64,000 bases of DNA from Eurosta solidaginis (taxonomy: Eukaryota > Arthropoda > Insecta > Diptera > Tephritidae): the NCBI RefSeq assembly GCF_040869045.1, contig NC_090319.1, forward strand, positions 230,261,832 to 230,325,831, in the 5' to 3' direction. Positions 21,010 through 31,520 of the stretch are shown here, piece after piece. The translations under genes and the position numbers were made by a program. Under the pieces are notes generated by a model. The model was not told the origin of the DNA. It was given only the letters and a program-made list of their open reading frames with translations, and did no database searches. Numbering within the stretch: position 1 is the first letter of the stretch; each line of letters opens with the position of its first letter.

Positions 21010-22013
21010 ACATAATATTTTAAATACAGAACTTGTAAGTTATAGAAAAGTAAAGAATCAAATCGCAGGAACGTAATTCGCCACTGGAGTAACTTTACAT
21101 GTAATTCGGCAAGTTTAATTTTCGTAACACTTTAAGTTGAAACGATTCCAAAACAAGTCAAACTTTTATGTTGTCGGAAACATCAACATTAAAAAAGGAT
21201 GTTTTTACTATATATTAGATTTGTTCGCGTGAGGAAAAATTCGTAAAAACTTGAACAGAATGTTACTAACTTTGGAAAAATCCTGTTGGTTCAAAGAAAT
21301 CTTTTGCAAAAAGAGGGCGCAATTTTGCATTTCGCTTGGAGGAGAAGTTGCAAAATTGTACCCGATAAATAGGTGTCCCGGTATCTCATAATTTTTTGCA
21401 CAGTAAATTCAAAAAAGGGTTTCTCGTTTTGTATTGATAATTGAGAAACTAGTTTTTTGTTGTTTTCCCATTTTGTGTGTTTTTTCGATTTGGTGGTTTT
21501 CTTATTTTGGTGTTTTTTTTAACAAAGTACAAATTAGAGAATTCTCTTTTAAATTTGCTCATGTATTGACTGTTGATCGCTGTTTAAATGACCAGTGAGA
21601 TCAGTTGTGTTAACAGAAAATCAGTTAGATTGATTAGGAATCTGTCAATTTTACAGAATTTTGTTAACTTCAGAGCAAAAATTTCTCTTCTGTTGAAATT
21701 ACTAAGCTAATTTGTTCGCTTGACAAAGAATTCGGCCAAATTAACCATGATTCGATCAATTTCACCGAATCTCCGTTAAGTCAAGAACAACAGAACCGAT
21801 TTGCTGATTATACTAGCACCATTTCTTTCAGTGCATGTTCGTATTTAGATATGTTGCATTCGTCTTTGGCTATATACATTTAAAATCTTTGGCTTCTTCC
21901 ATTTTTTTCGGTAGCGTCTATCGATCTAAGTGAACTGAAAAAGGAAAAAACGGAAGCCTTGACCGAAAGAAATTAATAGTTAACAATGCTCATGCATCCA
22001 TTCGCCCATCCGT

Positions 22014-22021
22014 CATAATAT
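22014..22021. other. Target-site duplication of the hAT element (left)
   Basis: cataatat here is repeated exactly at 27016-27023. Eight bases is the diagnostic duplication length of hAT transposons. Confidence 0.9.
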
Positions 22022-22825
22022 CAGGGTGCGGAGAACGCTCAAAATACGATCTCTCAAACAACTTATCGCTCAATTAAAATTGAGTGCTTGGCATTTCTCG
22101 CGAGTGACAAATCGAATTTGTCTACGAATGAATAAACAATATCTCACAAGCTACAACAATTTTCACAAACTAATACGAGCGACAAAACTTCTTTTCAAGC
22201 GTGGTGATTAGATTTTTCGGTATCGATCGTTATTTGCGAGCGTCCACTGCCAAACTCAAATATTTTCTCGTTTTAGAAAGATCGATCGCGCGATCGTTCG
22301 TTTGAAAATCAATATGATGTTGTAAAATAAACAATCTTTTAAATAATGGTGATACAATATCTTTGAGTTTTCCCTTGATAAGTTAAATGAAAAAAATATT
22401 GTTTTTTATAAGTAATATGTGAAAAATTGAATTAATTAATTTTTAGATAAATTGTAAATAAAATAAATTTTTTTTAAATGTTCTCATACATTAAGCAATA
22501 AAGGGTTATCCCTTCTTAACACAAAGAAAATTTACTATTTTTGTAATAAGAATTTAACAAAACTAAACAATTTACTTGAATTTATTTCTAATTTATATGT
22601 ATTGCGATCGTCTAGAGGAGTAGGTCGAAAGTGCATACAAAATTATCATTAATGAGAAATTATACAAATGCATATACATATGTACATTGGGGTGGGTGTT
22701 GTTATAATGAAAAAGTTTTTCAAGGCATCTAAAATATAGCCGTATAAAATTTCAAATGTTTATTTGTTGTTTTGTGTTATGAAGAGTATCATACCGACTT
22801 TTTTTTCGATACAAATATAAAAAGT

Positions 22826-22862
22826 GTGGGTTAAACCCGGGCAAAGCAATATCAAAAAGAGT
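22826..22862 (+). repeat. Short match to the SINE tRNA head
   Basis: gtgggttaaacccgggcaaagcaatatcaaaa resembles the B-box end of the SINE head on the plus strand. The following 430 bp do not match the SINE body, so this may be a scrap or a SINE split by other sequence. Confidence 0.4.
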
Positions 22863-23294
22863 TTTCTCAATTATACCTACATAGTTAGCGATAAAAAACT
22901 TAGACCCTGGGCCAATCGCATGAAAAAGTAAAATTTTGACAAACCGAAGGAAAATTTTGACACATCGTGGTGAATACGAACGTCAGAATTTTCCCTAGCC
23001 AATGAGGCTAGGTAAAATATTGATAATCGCTAGGTAAAATTTGACAATTACTTTTGTATGCTCGTGCATATATTTTGATTCAGAAATGCAAAAAATAATA
23101 GCTTCTCAAGCACCAACAAACCAAAAACATACGAAAAGAAGAAATACATGTGAAAAGCGTGCGTAAAAAACTAAATGTAAGACAAAATAAATTCTTTGCA
23201 CGTGGATTAGCACATCTAAATCGACAATTTTTCACCAAAATGGAACATTTTTACACCTCATTTTTCCATTGGGTAAAATGTTATCGATTGACAC

Positions 23295-23450
23295 ACAGCC
23301 TAATCAGCGAAAATTCATCTGCTATGCAGATCCCGTTCGGAGTCCCGCCAATTTGTAGTTAAAATTGAAAAGAAGCACGACGCAAATTGGAAGAGAAGCT
23401 CAAGAGAAGCTCCTCGGAGGTAAATCGAGCCAGGTATTTATTTTTTTTTT
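23295..23450 (+). mobile_element. SINE fragment, 3' part
   Basis: The words gaaaattcatctgctatgca, gatcccgttcggagtc, ccaatttgtag and gcacgacgcaaattggaaga follow the SINE body in plus orientation and end in a tttattttttt tail. The head is missing or detached. It lies within the hAT element, so it arrived after it or was carried by it. Confidence 0.75.
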
Positions 23451-23544
23451 TTGCTATTCGGATGTCCTGAACTATATTTTCACTATATCAAACGTAAAAT
23501 AAAATTTGTTTGGGACACCCTAATATACATACATATATATAGAT

Positions 23545-24184
23545 ATTAGGCCGAGTCGATTTGTGGGGAGGCAAAAAAATCGCCCATTGCTCTGTGAAAA
23601 TCATATTCTAGGGATCAAAATAAGAAACTTTGCCGAAGGAACCATACCTCTAAAACGAATTCTGATGCCCCCCCTTTGGGTCGAACTTGCAAATTTTGAA
23701 AAATCCCACTTTGAATTGCCTATGTTTTATCTTTTTGGAGTTTATTTTTCTCTTTAGAAATTTATTTAGTCAGAACATATGTAAATGAAAAAATGAATTT
23801 AACTTAGTAATAGAAAAGAAATTAAAAAAAAATTATTAGAAATTAGCGTTTTTACAACCCCCTTTTAAAACCAGGGCATCACTGTGGTGCATTTGCATGT
23901 CGTAAACATAGTTGTGTGGGTTTTTTATTCAACCGTTTTAAAAAATGAAGGTATCACTGTGACACAATTGCAGATCGTAAAATTGCTTGTGTTGTTTTTT
24001 TTTAAGCCACCACAAGCCACAGCAGGTAGAATTGAAATTGCCCCTACCCAAAAGTTCGACCCAAAGGGGGGGGGGGGCATCAGAATTCGTTTTAGAGGTA
24101 TGGTTCCTTCGGCAAAGTTTCTTATTTTGATCCCTACGATTTTCACAGAGCAATGAGCGATTTTTAAATCGACTCGCTCTAATA
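23545..24184. mobile_element. 640-bp inverted-repeat element (MITE) inside the hAT
   Basis: The left arm (23545-23700) and the right arm (24030-24184) are inverted copies of about 150 bp. Shared words are cgagtcgattt, gaaactttgccgaagg, aaccatacctctaaaacg and aattctgatgccccccc. The right arm holds a run of 12 G. The ends read ttaggccgagtcga and tcgactcgctctaa. Short open frames on both strands are palindromic shadows. No transposase lies within, so it is a non-autonomous foldback or MITE. Confidence 0.88.
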
Positions 24185-24808
24185 GATATGCTACCAATGT
24201 AAATATGCAAGCATACTTATATGTATGATTCTAATATGTTTTTTTGAAATAAATTTATTTACCTAAAATTTTTCACGCAAATACTAACCCTAAAACATTT
24301 TGCACACTGTAGCTACCGTATACCATTCTTAAATGTAAATATCCTATTTAAAAAACTTCTCAACAGTAGCAGGTAGTTATGTATTATGCATGTACATACA
24401 TACATACATGAGTAAGTATGGATACAGCGTATTTCAATTATGATGACATCAAATGTAAAAATAGTAGGAGATACATTCACATGAAAAACAAAGTTTTCTT
24501 TTATTCTTTTTGAAATAAACAAAGTGCAAGAAAAGGAACTACATCTTTATAAATATTTCCATTTATTAAAATATCAATTCACTTCATTTACATACATACG
24601 TACCATACATGCATATGCAATTCAACACCAAATTCAGTAAATGAAAAATTTCAAGTAGGTACAAGAAAATGAAAATAAACTTAAAAATATGAATTCAAAG
24701 CAAATATAAAATATTTAAAAGAGATTCATGCGACAATTTAGTAAAACTTGAATAGAACTTTTAGAAATTTACTTTTTCCAGTAAAATATTATTGAGCTTA
24801 ATCATAAA

Positions 24809-26571
24809 TCATTTATTGTGGTACTGCTTAAGGAGAACTGTAGATAACGCACTAAATCCTCTCTCAACGGAAACTTGACTTGACGGAACAGCTAAAATGA
24901 CTTCAGCCAGCTTATATAAATCCTTATCTTTTGTGGACAGATTTTTCCAATAATCAAGTACATCAGCCGCAAAAGGCTTCCTTTCGCCGTATGCTAAATT
25001 ATCGAGCTTTTGGCGGATACTAGCATTGCTTTCAGTTGTCAATGTACACCTGGTCATGATGTTGAACTCCTCTTCTAAAATACTGTAGGGATCATTAAGC
25101 AAACCCAGCGCAGTATCTTCTGATTCATTTCTTTCGTTAGGCGAATTGCATTCTCCATTCAAGGAATTAAGGCTTGCGTTTGTTCGTAATATATGCACCT
25201 GAGGAAATGACAATTTTTCAAACAAAAGCACATAGTTAGATATTTTACACATACCACTGCACTTTTCTTCTGCTCATCAGTCATATACGGTGAATATAAG
25301 AAGTTAAATCTTGGATCGAGGTATATACCAGCAAGGAATGCGACGTTGTTCATCAATATTTCCTTTCCCTTTTCCATAGATTCTAACAGTTTGGCAGCAA
25401 AAGGATTTCCAGTCATTCTTTTTAATTTGACTTCACATATTAGCCAATGTCTGTAGAAATCACCAATGATGTATTGCTCAGTTTGAAGTTGCTTTGTACA
25501 TTGCGCCATTGGTTTGAATGCATCGACAAAGCTTTCTACAAAGCTCCAATCAATTTCAGTGTCAACAGGAAACTCGATATCGTTCCTATTTATGTGATCT
25601 TTTAAACTCAACAGGGACTCCATCATTTCAAATGTTGAGTTCCAGCGGGTGATGTTGTCCAGAGGTGGCATACGTATGTCCACAGTGTTACGACCACGCC
25701 TAATGCTCGCCCTTAGGAGTTTCACAATTTTTTTGCAATCTTCTAATTTTCCTTGCATATGCTTGAAGGAATCATAAGCTGCAAGTTGAATTGTATGCGC
25801 AGCACATCTAACTATGGCCAGCACTGAATTTAAGCGATCGACCTCGTTTTCTGAAAGAACCTCCAACTCATCATTTTGCAAGTCTGACATTTCCTGCTGG
25901 AGTAGTTGGGAGGCTTTTATCATGTTTCTCCCGTTGTCTGATGTAGTTGAATAAATTTGTGTCAGTTCAATTTGATATTCCCGCAGGTATTTTAATATTT
26001 CCTCTTTTAAGAAATGTGCCGCATGCCTCTTTTTAAGTTGTATCATACCAATAGTGTTTATCACAATTTTAAAATCTTTGATGTATTGAATATTTATACC
26101 CAATATACTTTTTCCCATTCTTGTAGCAATATCAATCTTTAAACATAACATTTTCTTGGAAAAATTTTGTTTCAAAATATTTTTTATGTTATCTGCGATA
26201 AGGTTCACGTGCTCAACGATATTTTTAGAATTCAAATTCAAGTTAAACTTTTTTTCGTAGGGTGCAATCATTTGCTTAAAATATAGTTCGTCGTCGAAAA
26301 TTCGAAATGGTATGTTTTTTACAGTTACCAGTCCAACACAACATTTTATAAACTCGGTTTTATTCAGTTTTACACGATTTGGGTTCTTACTTTCACTTGT
26401 GGATGGTTCCACTTCACCAAAGCTATGTTTATGTATGGTCTCGTAGTGTCTTTTAATGTTTCCTGATATATGCCCTTTAAGCTCTTTTTCGCATAAAAGG
26501 CATTTTGACAAATTGCTATCTTTATTAAAGGCCACAAGTTTTGCCTTGTCAATATTCGAATTTTTCCCCAT
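24809..26571 (-). CDS. hAT transposase, two exons
   Basis: Exon 1 runs 26571-25255 (439 codons) and exon 2 runs 25198-24809. The 56-nt interval 25254-25199 starts GTATGT, ends CCTCAG, and its removal keeps phase, giving a protein of about 568 residues. A BED-type zinc finger is at the N-terminus (CLLCEKELKGH, then IKRHYETIH). The hAT catalytic set is present: D in LCLKIDIATRMGKSILGI, D in STTSDNGRNMIKA, the RCAAHTIQLA motif, W in NITRWNSTFEMM, and E in SSQVSVERGFSAL in the dimerisation region. The length matches the Hermes/hobo range. A stop at 24809-24811 is followed by 15 more in-frame residues resembling the usual hAT tail, so it may be slightly truncated. It would bind and cut the ends at 22022 and 27015. 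Confidence 0.88.
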
Positions 26572-27015
26572 TTTTTTTTTTATTAATATAATACTAATAA
26601 GATTAAAAACAATCTACCCCGTATATATAACTTTTTTTCGACTGATTAAACTCAACTTTTTGCATCCGCACCGTAGGAAGAACAATCGCGATTGCTCAAA
26701 AATTCGATCGCTCACGATAAATGCTAATTTCAACGAACGTTCGTTAAAATATTTTTCGTAGTTGAGAGACCGCAGGCAATAATTTTGTGTATACACATCG
26801 AAAACGAACGAGCGTACAAAGCGATCGATCGCGGCGGAAAGGCTGCTGTGAAAAGCTGTTTATCTAGTCTATCAAAAACGAAAAGGGTGTACATATATTC
26901 TTTTGCAATCGTTCGTCCTTATAAGTGTTTATCGCGAGAAATCGCGAACGTAAAATCAGATAATACGAGAAAATCATGTTTTTGAGCAATCGCGATCGAA
27001 TTTTTGCGCACTCTG
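26572..27015 (-). promoter_or_regulatory. 5' region and subterminal repeats of the hAT element
   Basis: The 440 bp between the transposase ATG and the right end hold many copies of cgatcg, atcgcg and gaacg words (for example aatcgcgattgctcaaaaat near 26689 and its near-complement at 26970-27000). In hAT elements such subterminal repeats bind the transposase. The promoter must lie here, but no clear core element is visible. Confidence 0.55.
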
Positions 27016-27023
27016 CATAATAT
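27016..27023. other. Target-site duplication of the hAT element (right)
   Basis: cataatat matches 22014-22021 exactly and directly abuts the LTR end of element B, which means the hAT inserted 8 bp from that LTR. Confidence 0.9.
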
Positions 27024-27495
27024 TGTAATGAATTTAGTGAAACTCCGCTTATTTTACACCTTCTGTAAACGTTCGAATCGCTAAGCAGTTGAATAAATAA
27101 CTCCAATATTCAATAATGCAAAATGGTCTTTATTAGCCTACTTTGAAAGTACTTCACAATAACTCTTACTTCACAACTAATTGCGTATTTAAACCAAACT
27201 GATTCGTCACGCCTCAGCTTGTGCTGCTTTTATACTCTTCGGTTTCCTCGTTCACCCTAGTAATTTCGTGAACCTGATGCTTGTTTACCAGCTTTATACA
27301 CGTATATTTGTAATTTGTATCCACATGCGTGTGTATATGTGAGTACTACTGCGGCTGATGATGACATGCGTTTGTGAGTATCTCTCTGTTGCTTTGTATG
27401 TATGTGTGTAGATGATGATTTATTTGTTTATGTACATACTGCTTTGTATCGGCTTAGTGATGGTAGTATCACTTAGTGATACTAATATTCGTCAC
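27024..27495 (-). repeat. 3' LTR of element B
   Basis: In minus orientation it begins AGTGACGAATATTAG and ends TTCATTACA, matching the LTR of element A. It lacks the 690-bp insertion seen in A. Words shared with A include ttcaacagttta-like and gtcttctaataaagacc-like tracts near its 3' end. A purine-rich gcagggcag precedes it. Confidence 0.88.
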
Positions 27496-27539
27496 TGCCC
27501 TGCACCTAAGTCTGATCGTCCCGATCAGACAAATCTCCC

Positions 27540-28165
27540 GATCTAACCGCTGCTAGCCCCTCCAAATGAACCACCCTTCTATTTCGTGGCTTCCCAATGA
27601 TTTATATGCGGTAGATGGCATCACTGATCCTCTTCGCAACTTTGTATGGGCCATTCCAACTGCACCAGAACTTGGATGGAACACCTTTCCGCCAGTGAGG
27701 GTTGTATAACAGTACCAAACCTTCCTCCAAGAAACCTTCCGAATTGCCTATGTTTCATCTTACTACTCATTACCCTGGTTCGTTCCCTCACACTCTGTTG
27801 TTTGGCCAATGAACTACTTCGTAGAGCTTGCGCTTGACGGATTGGCTTCACTAATCAGTATCGTTCCGAGGTTTCACAACAGTAGTGTGCCCTGGCTTGA
27901 AACTACCCTCGCATTCTTTCTGGGAAATTCTTTCCTTCGTTTTAGTACGTCCATTTTGGTTTGTCAACGCCAGTGTTTCTCTCTCAGGTATCTTTGATTT
28001 TGCTTTGTTTGGCCCATTCTTTCCATTAACCTTTGCACGATCTACTGCCTTTGACTTTGGTGGTCTTTGTCGAATAGCCTCCACCAGCACTCGCTTACTG
28101 CTAAACTCTTTCTCCAAACTGAAGTTAAGTGGTACATCCTGGTTCTTGTAGCGCATATTTCTTCT
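27540..28165 (-). pseudogene. Pol remnant of element B: RT start fused to integrase tail
   Basis: Frames read MRYKNQDVPLNFSLEKE, a lysine-rich linker, GSFKPGHTTVVKPRNDTD (RT N-terminus), then KPIRQAQALRSSSLAKQQ joined to SVRERTRVMSSKMKHR (integrase tail) and a decayed GDLVLLYNP region. RT palm, RNase H and the DDE core are absent. Two frameshifts break the reading. Confidence 0.82.
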
Positions 28166-28989
28166 TTACATGTGGATCCTGATGTCATGGTCAACTAAGA
28201 AGTCCACTCCCAATATGACTTCATCGACGATCTCCGCCAGAACGAATTTGTGTAGAACCGTGACCTTTCCAATTAAGACTTCACATATCACTTCTCCCTG
28301 GACTTGGTTATACTCGCCAGTGACCGTAAGCAATCTTGCTCCAGGTAATGGCTTTACTCTCCTGTTGGCCAAATCAGATCGGATTAAGGAATAACATGCG
28401 CCCGTATCTACAGTAAGTACACGTTCTTTGCCATCCACATTTCCTTTGACGGTAAGGCTGCTCGATTTTCTTCCAATTTGAGAGATAGATATCACAAAAC
28501 AATCAATAGCTGGGGCAAGTTCTCGATCTTTACATCTGACTCGCTCTTGCTTATCTCCTCCAGCTGTACGTTTACGACCAGCCAAGTTGGAACTACCAGG
28601 ACCGGTGCTGCAATGACGTGCAATGTGCCCTGACTTTCCACACTTAGAGCATTTGACTGCATCATTATTCCTCTGCTGCGTTCCTTTCAATGCTTCCAAA
28701 ATATCGTCTACCCACTCTGGTCTCTCCACTTCCACACGATGGGCTTCGTATGCTGGTTTACTCAAAAGTGACGCAGTTTCCTGAGTTAGTGCATGGGATA
28801 CTGTTTCAGCAACTGTTTGCTTTGGGTTTGCGTATGTAGCTCGCTTCGTTTCGACGTCCCGTATGCAGTTATAAAACTCTGAATCTTTACCCTTTCAGTG
28901 TATTCCACGGGTGCGTCCGCATTTGCTAGATGAGCCAATCTTTCAACATCCGAGGCAAACTCCTGCAAGCCGATAAAAACAAAAAGCAA
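28166..28989 (-). pseudogene. gag: Gag C-terminus, zinc knuckle and protease of element B
   Basis: The frame starting near 28970 gives LQEFASDVERLAHLANADAP as in element A, then a frameshift near 28870. From 28765 an open 199-codon frame holds VKCSKCGKSGHIARHCSTGP (CCHC knuckle), a basic linker, and the protease LTVDTGACYSLIRSDLAN with EVILGVDFLVDHDIRI. Gag and protease are therefore one reading frame in this family. The protease keeps its catalytic D. Confidence 0.85.
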
Positions 28990-30225
28990 TTGTTAATAAA
29001 CCATGAGCACTTGGGAATGTCAAAACAAATTAATTGACAATAAACATATTCAGCATTATCAGTGATTTCCAACAGATGGCACAACACTGAATAAATATAG
29101 ATGGTAAAAAGGAATAGAAGTAGGAATTTGTCAGTCAAACAAACCACCGCTGTATAGCTAAATGGTTAGCGCAGCGTGCCTAAAGCGTGCTGATGATGAA
29201 GGCTTAGTACCCTTTGAAATGGATCTATCTGCGCAGTTATGGCAGGTTGTCTGAAAAATTTTCTACTTACTATTCCAAAAACAAAATAAAATTTTTCAAA
29301 TTTGGAAAAATTAAAAAATAACAATAATTATCATTAGAAAAAAAATTATTGTTCTGGCCTTGAGCTCGAATCGAACCTTGAATCATTTATCAGTAGGCCG
29401 ATAAAAACAAAAAACAATTGTTAATAAACCATGAGCACTTGGGAATGTCAAAACAAAGTAATTGACAATAAACAATATCCAGCATTATCAGTGATTTGCA
29501 ACAGATGGCGCAACACTGAATAAATATAGCTGGTAAAAAGGAATAGAAGTAGGAATTTGTCAGTCAAACAAACCACCGCTGTATAGCTAAATGGTTAGCG
29601 CAGCGTGCTTAAAGCGTACTGATGATGAAGGCTTAGCACCCTTCGAAATGGATCTATCTGCGCAGCTATGGCAGGTTGTCTGAAAAATTTTCTACTTACT
29701 ATTCCAAAAACAAAATACAATTTTTCAAATTTAGAAAAATGAAAAAATAACAATAATTATCATTAGAAAAAAAATTATTGTTCTGGCCTTGAGCTCGAAT
29801 CGAACCTTGAATCATTTGTCAATAGGCCGATAAAAACAAAAAAACAATTGTTAATAAACCATGAGCACTTGGGAATGTCAAAACAAAGTAATTGACAATA
29901 AACAAATCCAGCATTATCAGTGATTTGCAAAAGATGGCGCAACACTTAATAAATATAGCTGGTAAAAAGGAATAGAAGTACGAATTTGACAGTCAAACAA
30001 ACCACCGCTGTATAGCTAAATGGTTAGCGCAGCGTGCCTAAAGCGTACTGATGATGAAGGCTTAGCACCCTTCGAAATGGATCTATCTGCGCAGCTATGT
30101 TGTCTGAAAAATTTTCTACTTACTATTCCAAAAACAAAATACAATTTTTCAAATTTAGAAAAATTAAAAAATAACAATAATTATCGTTAGAAAAAAAAAT
30201 ATTGGTCTGGCCTTGAGCTCCAATC
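28969..30225 (+). repeat. Threefold tandem array, ~428-bp unit with tRNA-like segment
   Basis: Units start at 28969, 29397 and 29826, each with gccgataaaaacaaaaaaca; the third is about 400 bp. All three contain accaccgctgtatagctaaa and tggttagcgcagcgtgc, which resembles a tRNA 5' half with an A box. Units end with ggccttgagctcgaatcgaa, whose complement resembles a B box. The copies differ by few substitutions, so the amplification is recent. No ORF is conserved. It cuts the 5' end of element B. It may be a tandemly amplified SINE-like or Penelope-like unit; I cannot tell which. Confidence 0.85.
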
Positions 30226-30239
30226 ATAAAATTTTTGTT

Positions 30240-30412
30240 TGCACAGCTATAACTCATAAACGGATGGATGGATTTGAAAAATTCTACTTTGCAGTAAAAC
30301 TTTGAAATATTTACCTTCGTTCTGCATCAAACAAAAAAAAAAAAAAAAATACTTGATTCCTTTCTTATGTCAGCCAAATTGTTTAAACAAAAGTAACATT
30401 TTTTAGCAAAAA
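30240..30412 (-). repeat. Dispersed repeat, copy 2
   Basis: Its reverse complement aligns with 6721-6880 through aaaggaatcaagtattttt, ttactgcaaag and atgagttatagc. A run of about 17 A is at 30333-30349. Short motifs such as ataactcataaacggatgga are typical of dispersed insect transposon ends. Confidence 0.65.
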
Positions 30413-30672
30413 ATGCGTGCGTGTGGTTGTCCGCTGTCAAATGTGCGCGCAAATTGCTTTTGAGTCGGGCATGATTCGACACATACGTATGTACATACAT
30501 AGCATTCGCTGCGTTATTTAATTTCGGGCGTAGGTTTAAAGCAGGCATCGGCATTTAGTGGCACAATTGTGCACACTCAATTCACACGTATTCTTATTCT
30601 CTTTAGTTTAGTAGTCACTGAGCATTTGGCGCAGCAACATCGATTGTTTGCGTCGCTCGCAATGTTGACGAA

Positions 30673-30862
30673 TGTTATTAGCAAGCAACAAGCAAAGATC
30701 GTTTGTTAATTTTTTCAATTCGCACAAGCGAAAAATATTTAATGTTGACCAACCCTTTTGCGCAAATACAATGTATTTAATTGTATAAACCTTTTGCTTC
30801 CCATCGTGCGCATTAGAAATATAAAAACAAACGATCTTGTCTTGTTGCTTGCTAATAAGCGA
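30673..30862. repeat. 31-bp inverted repeat with 120-bp loop
   Basis: attagcaagcaacaagcaaa (30676 on) and its near-complement cttgttgcttgctaat (to 30858) form arms of about 31 bp that also include gatcgtttgtt and aacaaacgatc. The arms differ at two bases. A small foldback element is likely. The flanks 30413-30672 and 30863-31020 hold no recognised gene. Confidence 0.75.
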
Positions 30863-31039
30863 ATGAAGTAAGCAAACCGATTACATATTTATGCATGTTG
30901 CCAAGTTAATGCAACATAAATGGTTAAGAATGCATTCAAACACCTCTCGAAAAATACTCTTTCGTTAAAAATATTGAACATTTCCTTACAATTCTTAAAC
31001 AAAAGTTTTATTTTTTGGTATTTTTGCATGTATCACTAT

Positions 31040-31520
31040 CATCACTACATAGTATAAAACAAAGTCGCTTTTTCTGTCCCTATGCTCCTTTTTAAAACTT
31101 AAACCTTTAATTTTGATGCGCTTTTTTTTAATAGATAGAGTGATTGAAGAGGAAAGTTTATATGTATAATAACATACATTAAATAGTGGAGAAATGCTGT
31201 TATTTTGAAGCTTCTAATGTGATGTATATGTGTGACCCGGTCTATGAAAAGGTGGCTTATGACTCAAAAAAGAAATTGGGAGAAACAGCTGTTAAAGATA
31301 AACCATGCATTTCTTCAGGACGTTTGTGCTCTTCTTTTTTTTTGAGTCATAAGCTACCTTTTCATAGACCGGGTCACAAATATACATATAAAAGATAGTG
31401 GTGTTAGTTACACTATTTATAATTCAAGAACGGATGAACAGATTTGGCTGAAAATTGGTGGAGGAGTAGCTTAGAACCAGGAGACAGACATAGAATACTT
31501 TTTATACCGTTCTGGCTAGG
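31040..31520 (+). mobile_element. Possible non-autonomous Helitron-like repeat with inner hairpin
   Basis: The stretch holds agtataaaacaaagtcgctt, then aatagatagagtgattgaag and caagaacggatgaacagatt, words I associate with widely dispersed arthropod repeats. It runs straight into the satellite array at 31505. At 31227-31383 an inverted repeat (gacccggtctatgaaaaggt against its complement, with gactcaaaaaa) forms arms of about 45 bp. The class assignment is a guess. Confidence 0.45.

Larger units (their letters stand above)
22022..27015 (-). mobile_element. Complete-looking hAT DNA transposon, about 5.0 kb
   Basis: The ends read CAGGGTGCG (left) and, in reverse complement, CAGAGTGCG (right). 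Both are bounded by the same 8-bp duplication cataatat. The transposase gene lies on the minus strand near the right end. The subterminal regions (22050-22320 and 26690-27010) are rich in cgatcg, atcgcg and gaacg words, likely transposase-binding repeats. The left half contains a SINE fragment and a 640-bp inverted-repeat element that inserted later. The right end sits immediately beside the LTR end of element B (27024). Whether the terminal mismatch still allows excision is unknown. Confidence 0.9.
27024..28968 (-). mobile_element. Gypsy-like element B, 5'-truncated relative of A
   Basis: Reading leftward from 28968 the element holds the second half of the Gag capsid domain, a CCHC knuckle, protease, the same RT-start to integrase-tail junction as element A, and one LTR. 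The 5' LTR, SAP domain and first part of Gag are missing, cut at the start of the tandem array (28969). The junction where LAKQQ meets SVRER at about 27793-27801 is the one found in element A. A deletion shared at the same point implies descent from a common defective parent. Confidence 0.9.

Noticed and set aside
23884..24210. Frames containing GIKIRNFAEGTIPLKRILMP repeated on both strands
   Set aside because: The same peptide arises from both arms of the MITE; it is a palindromic shadow.
29155..30060. Three tRNA-like segments considered as tRNA genes
   Set aside because: The A-box half looks like a tRNA, but I could not fold a full cloverleaf with a B box at the right spacing, and all are inside a tandem repeat.
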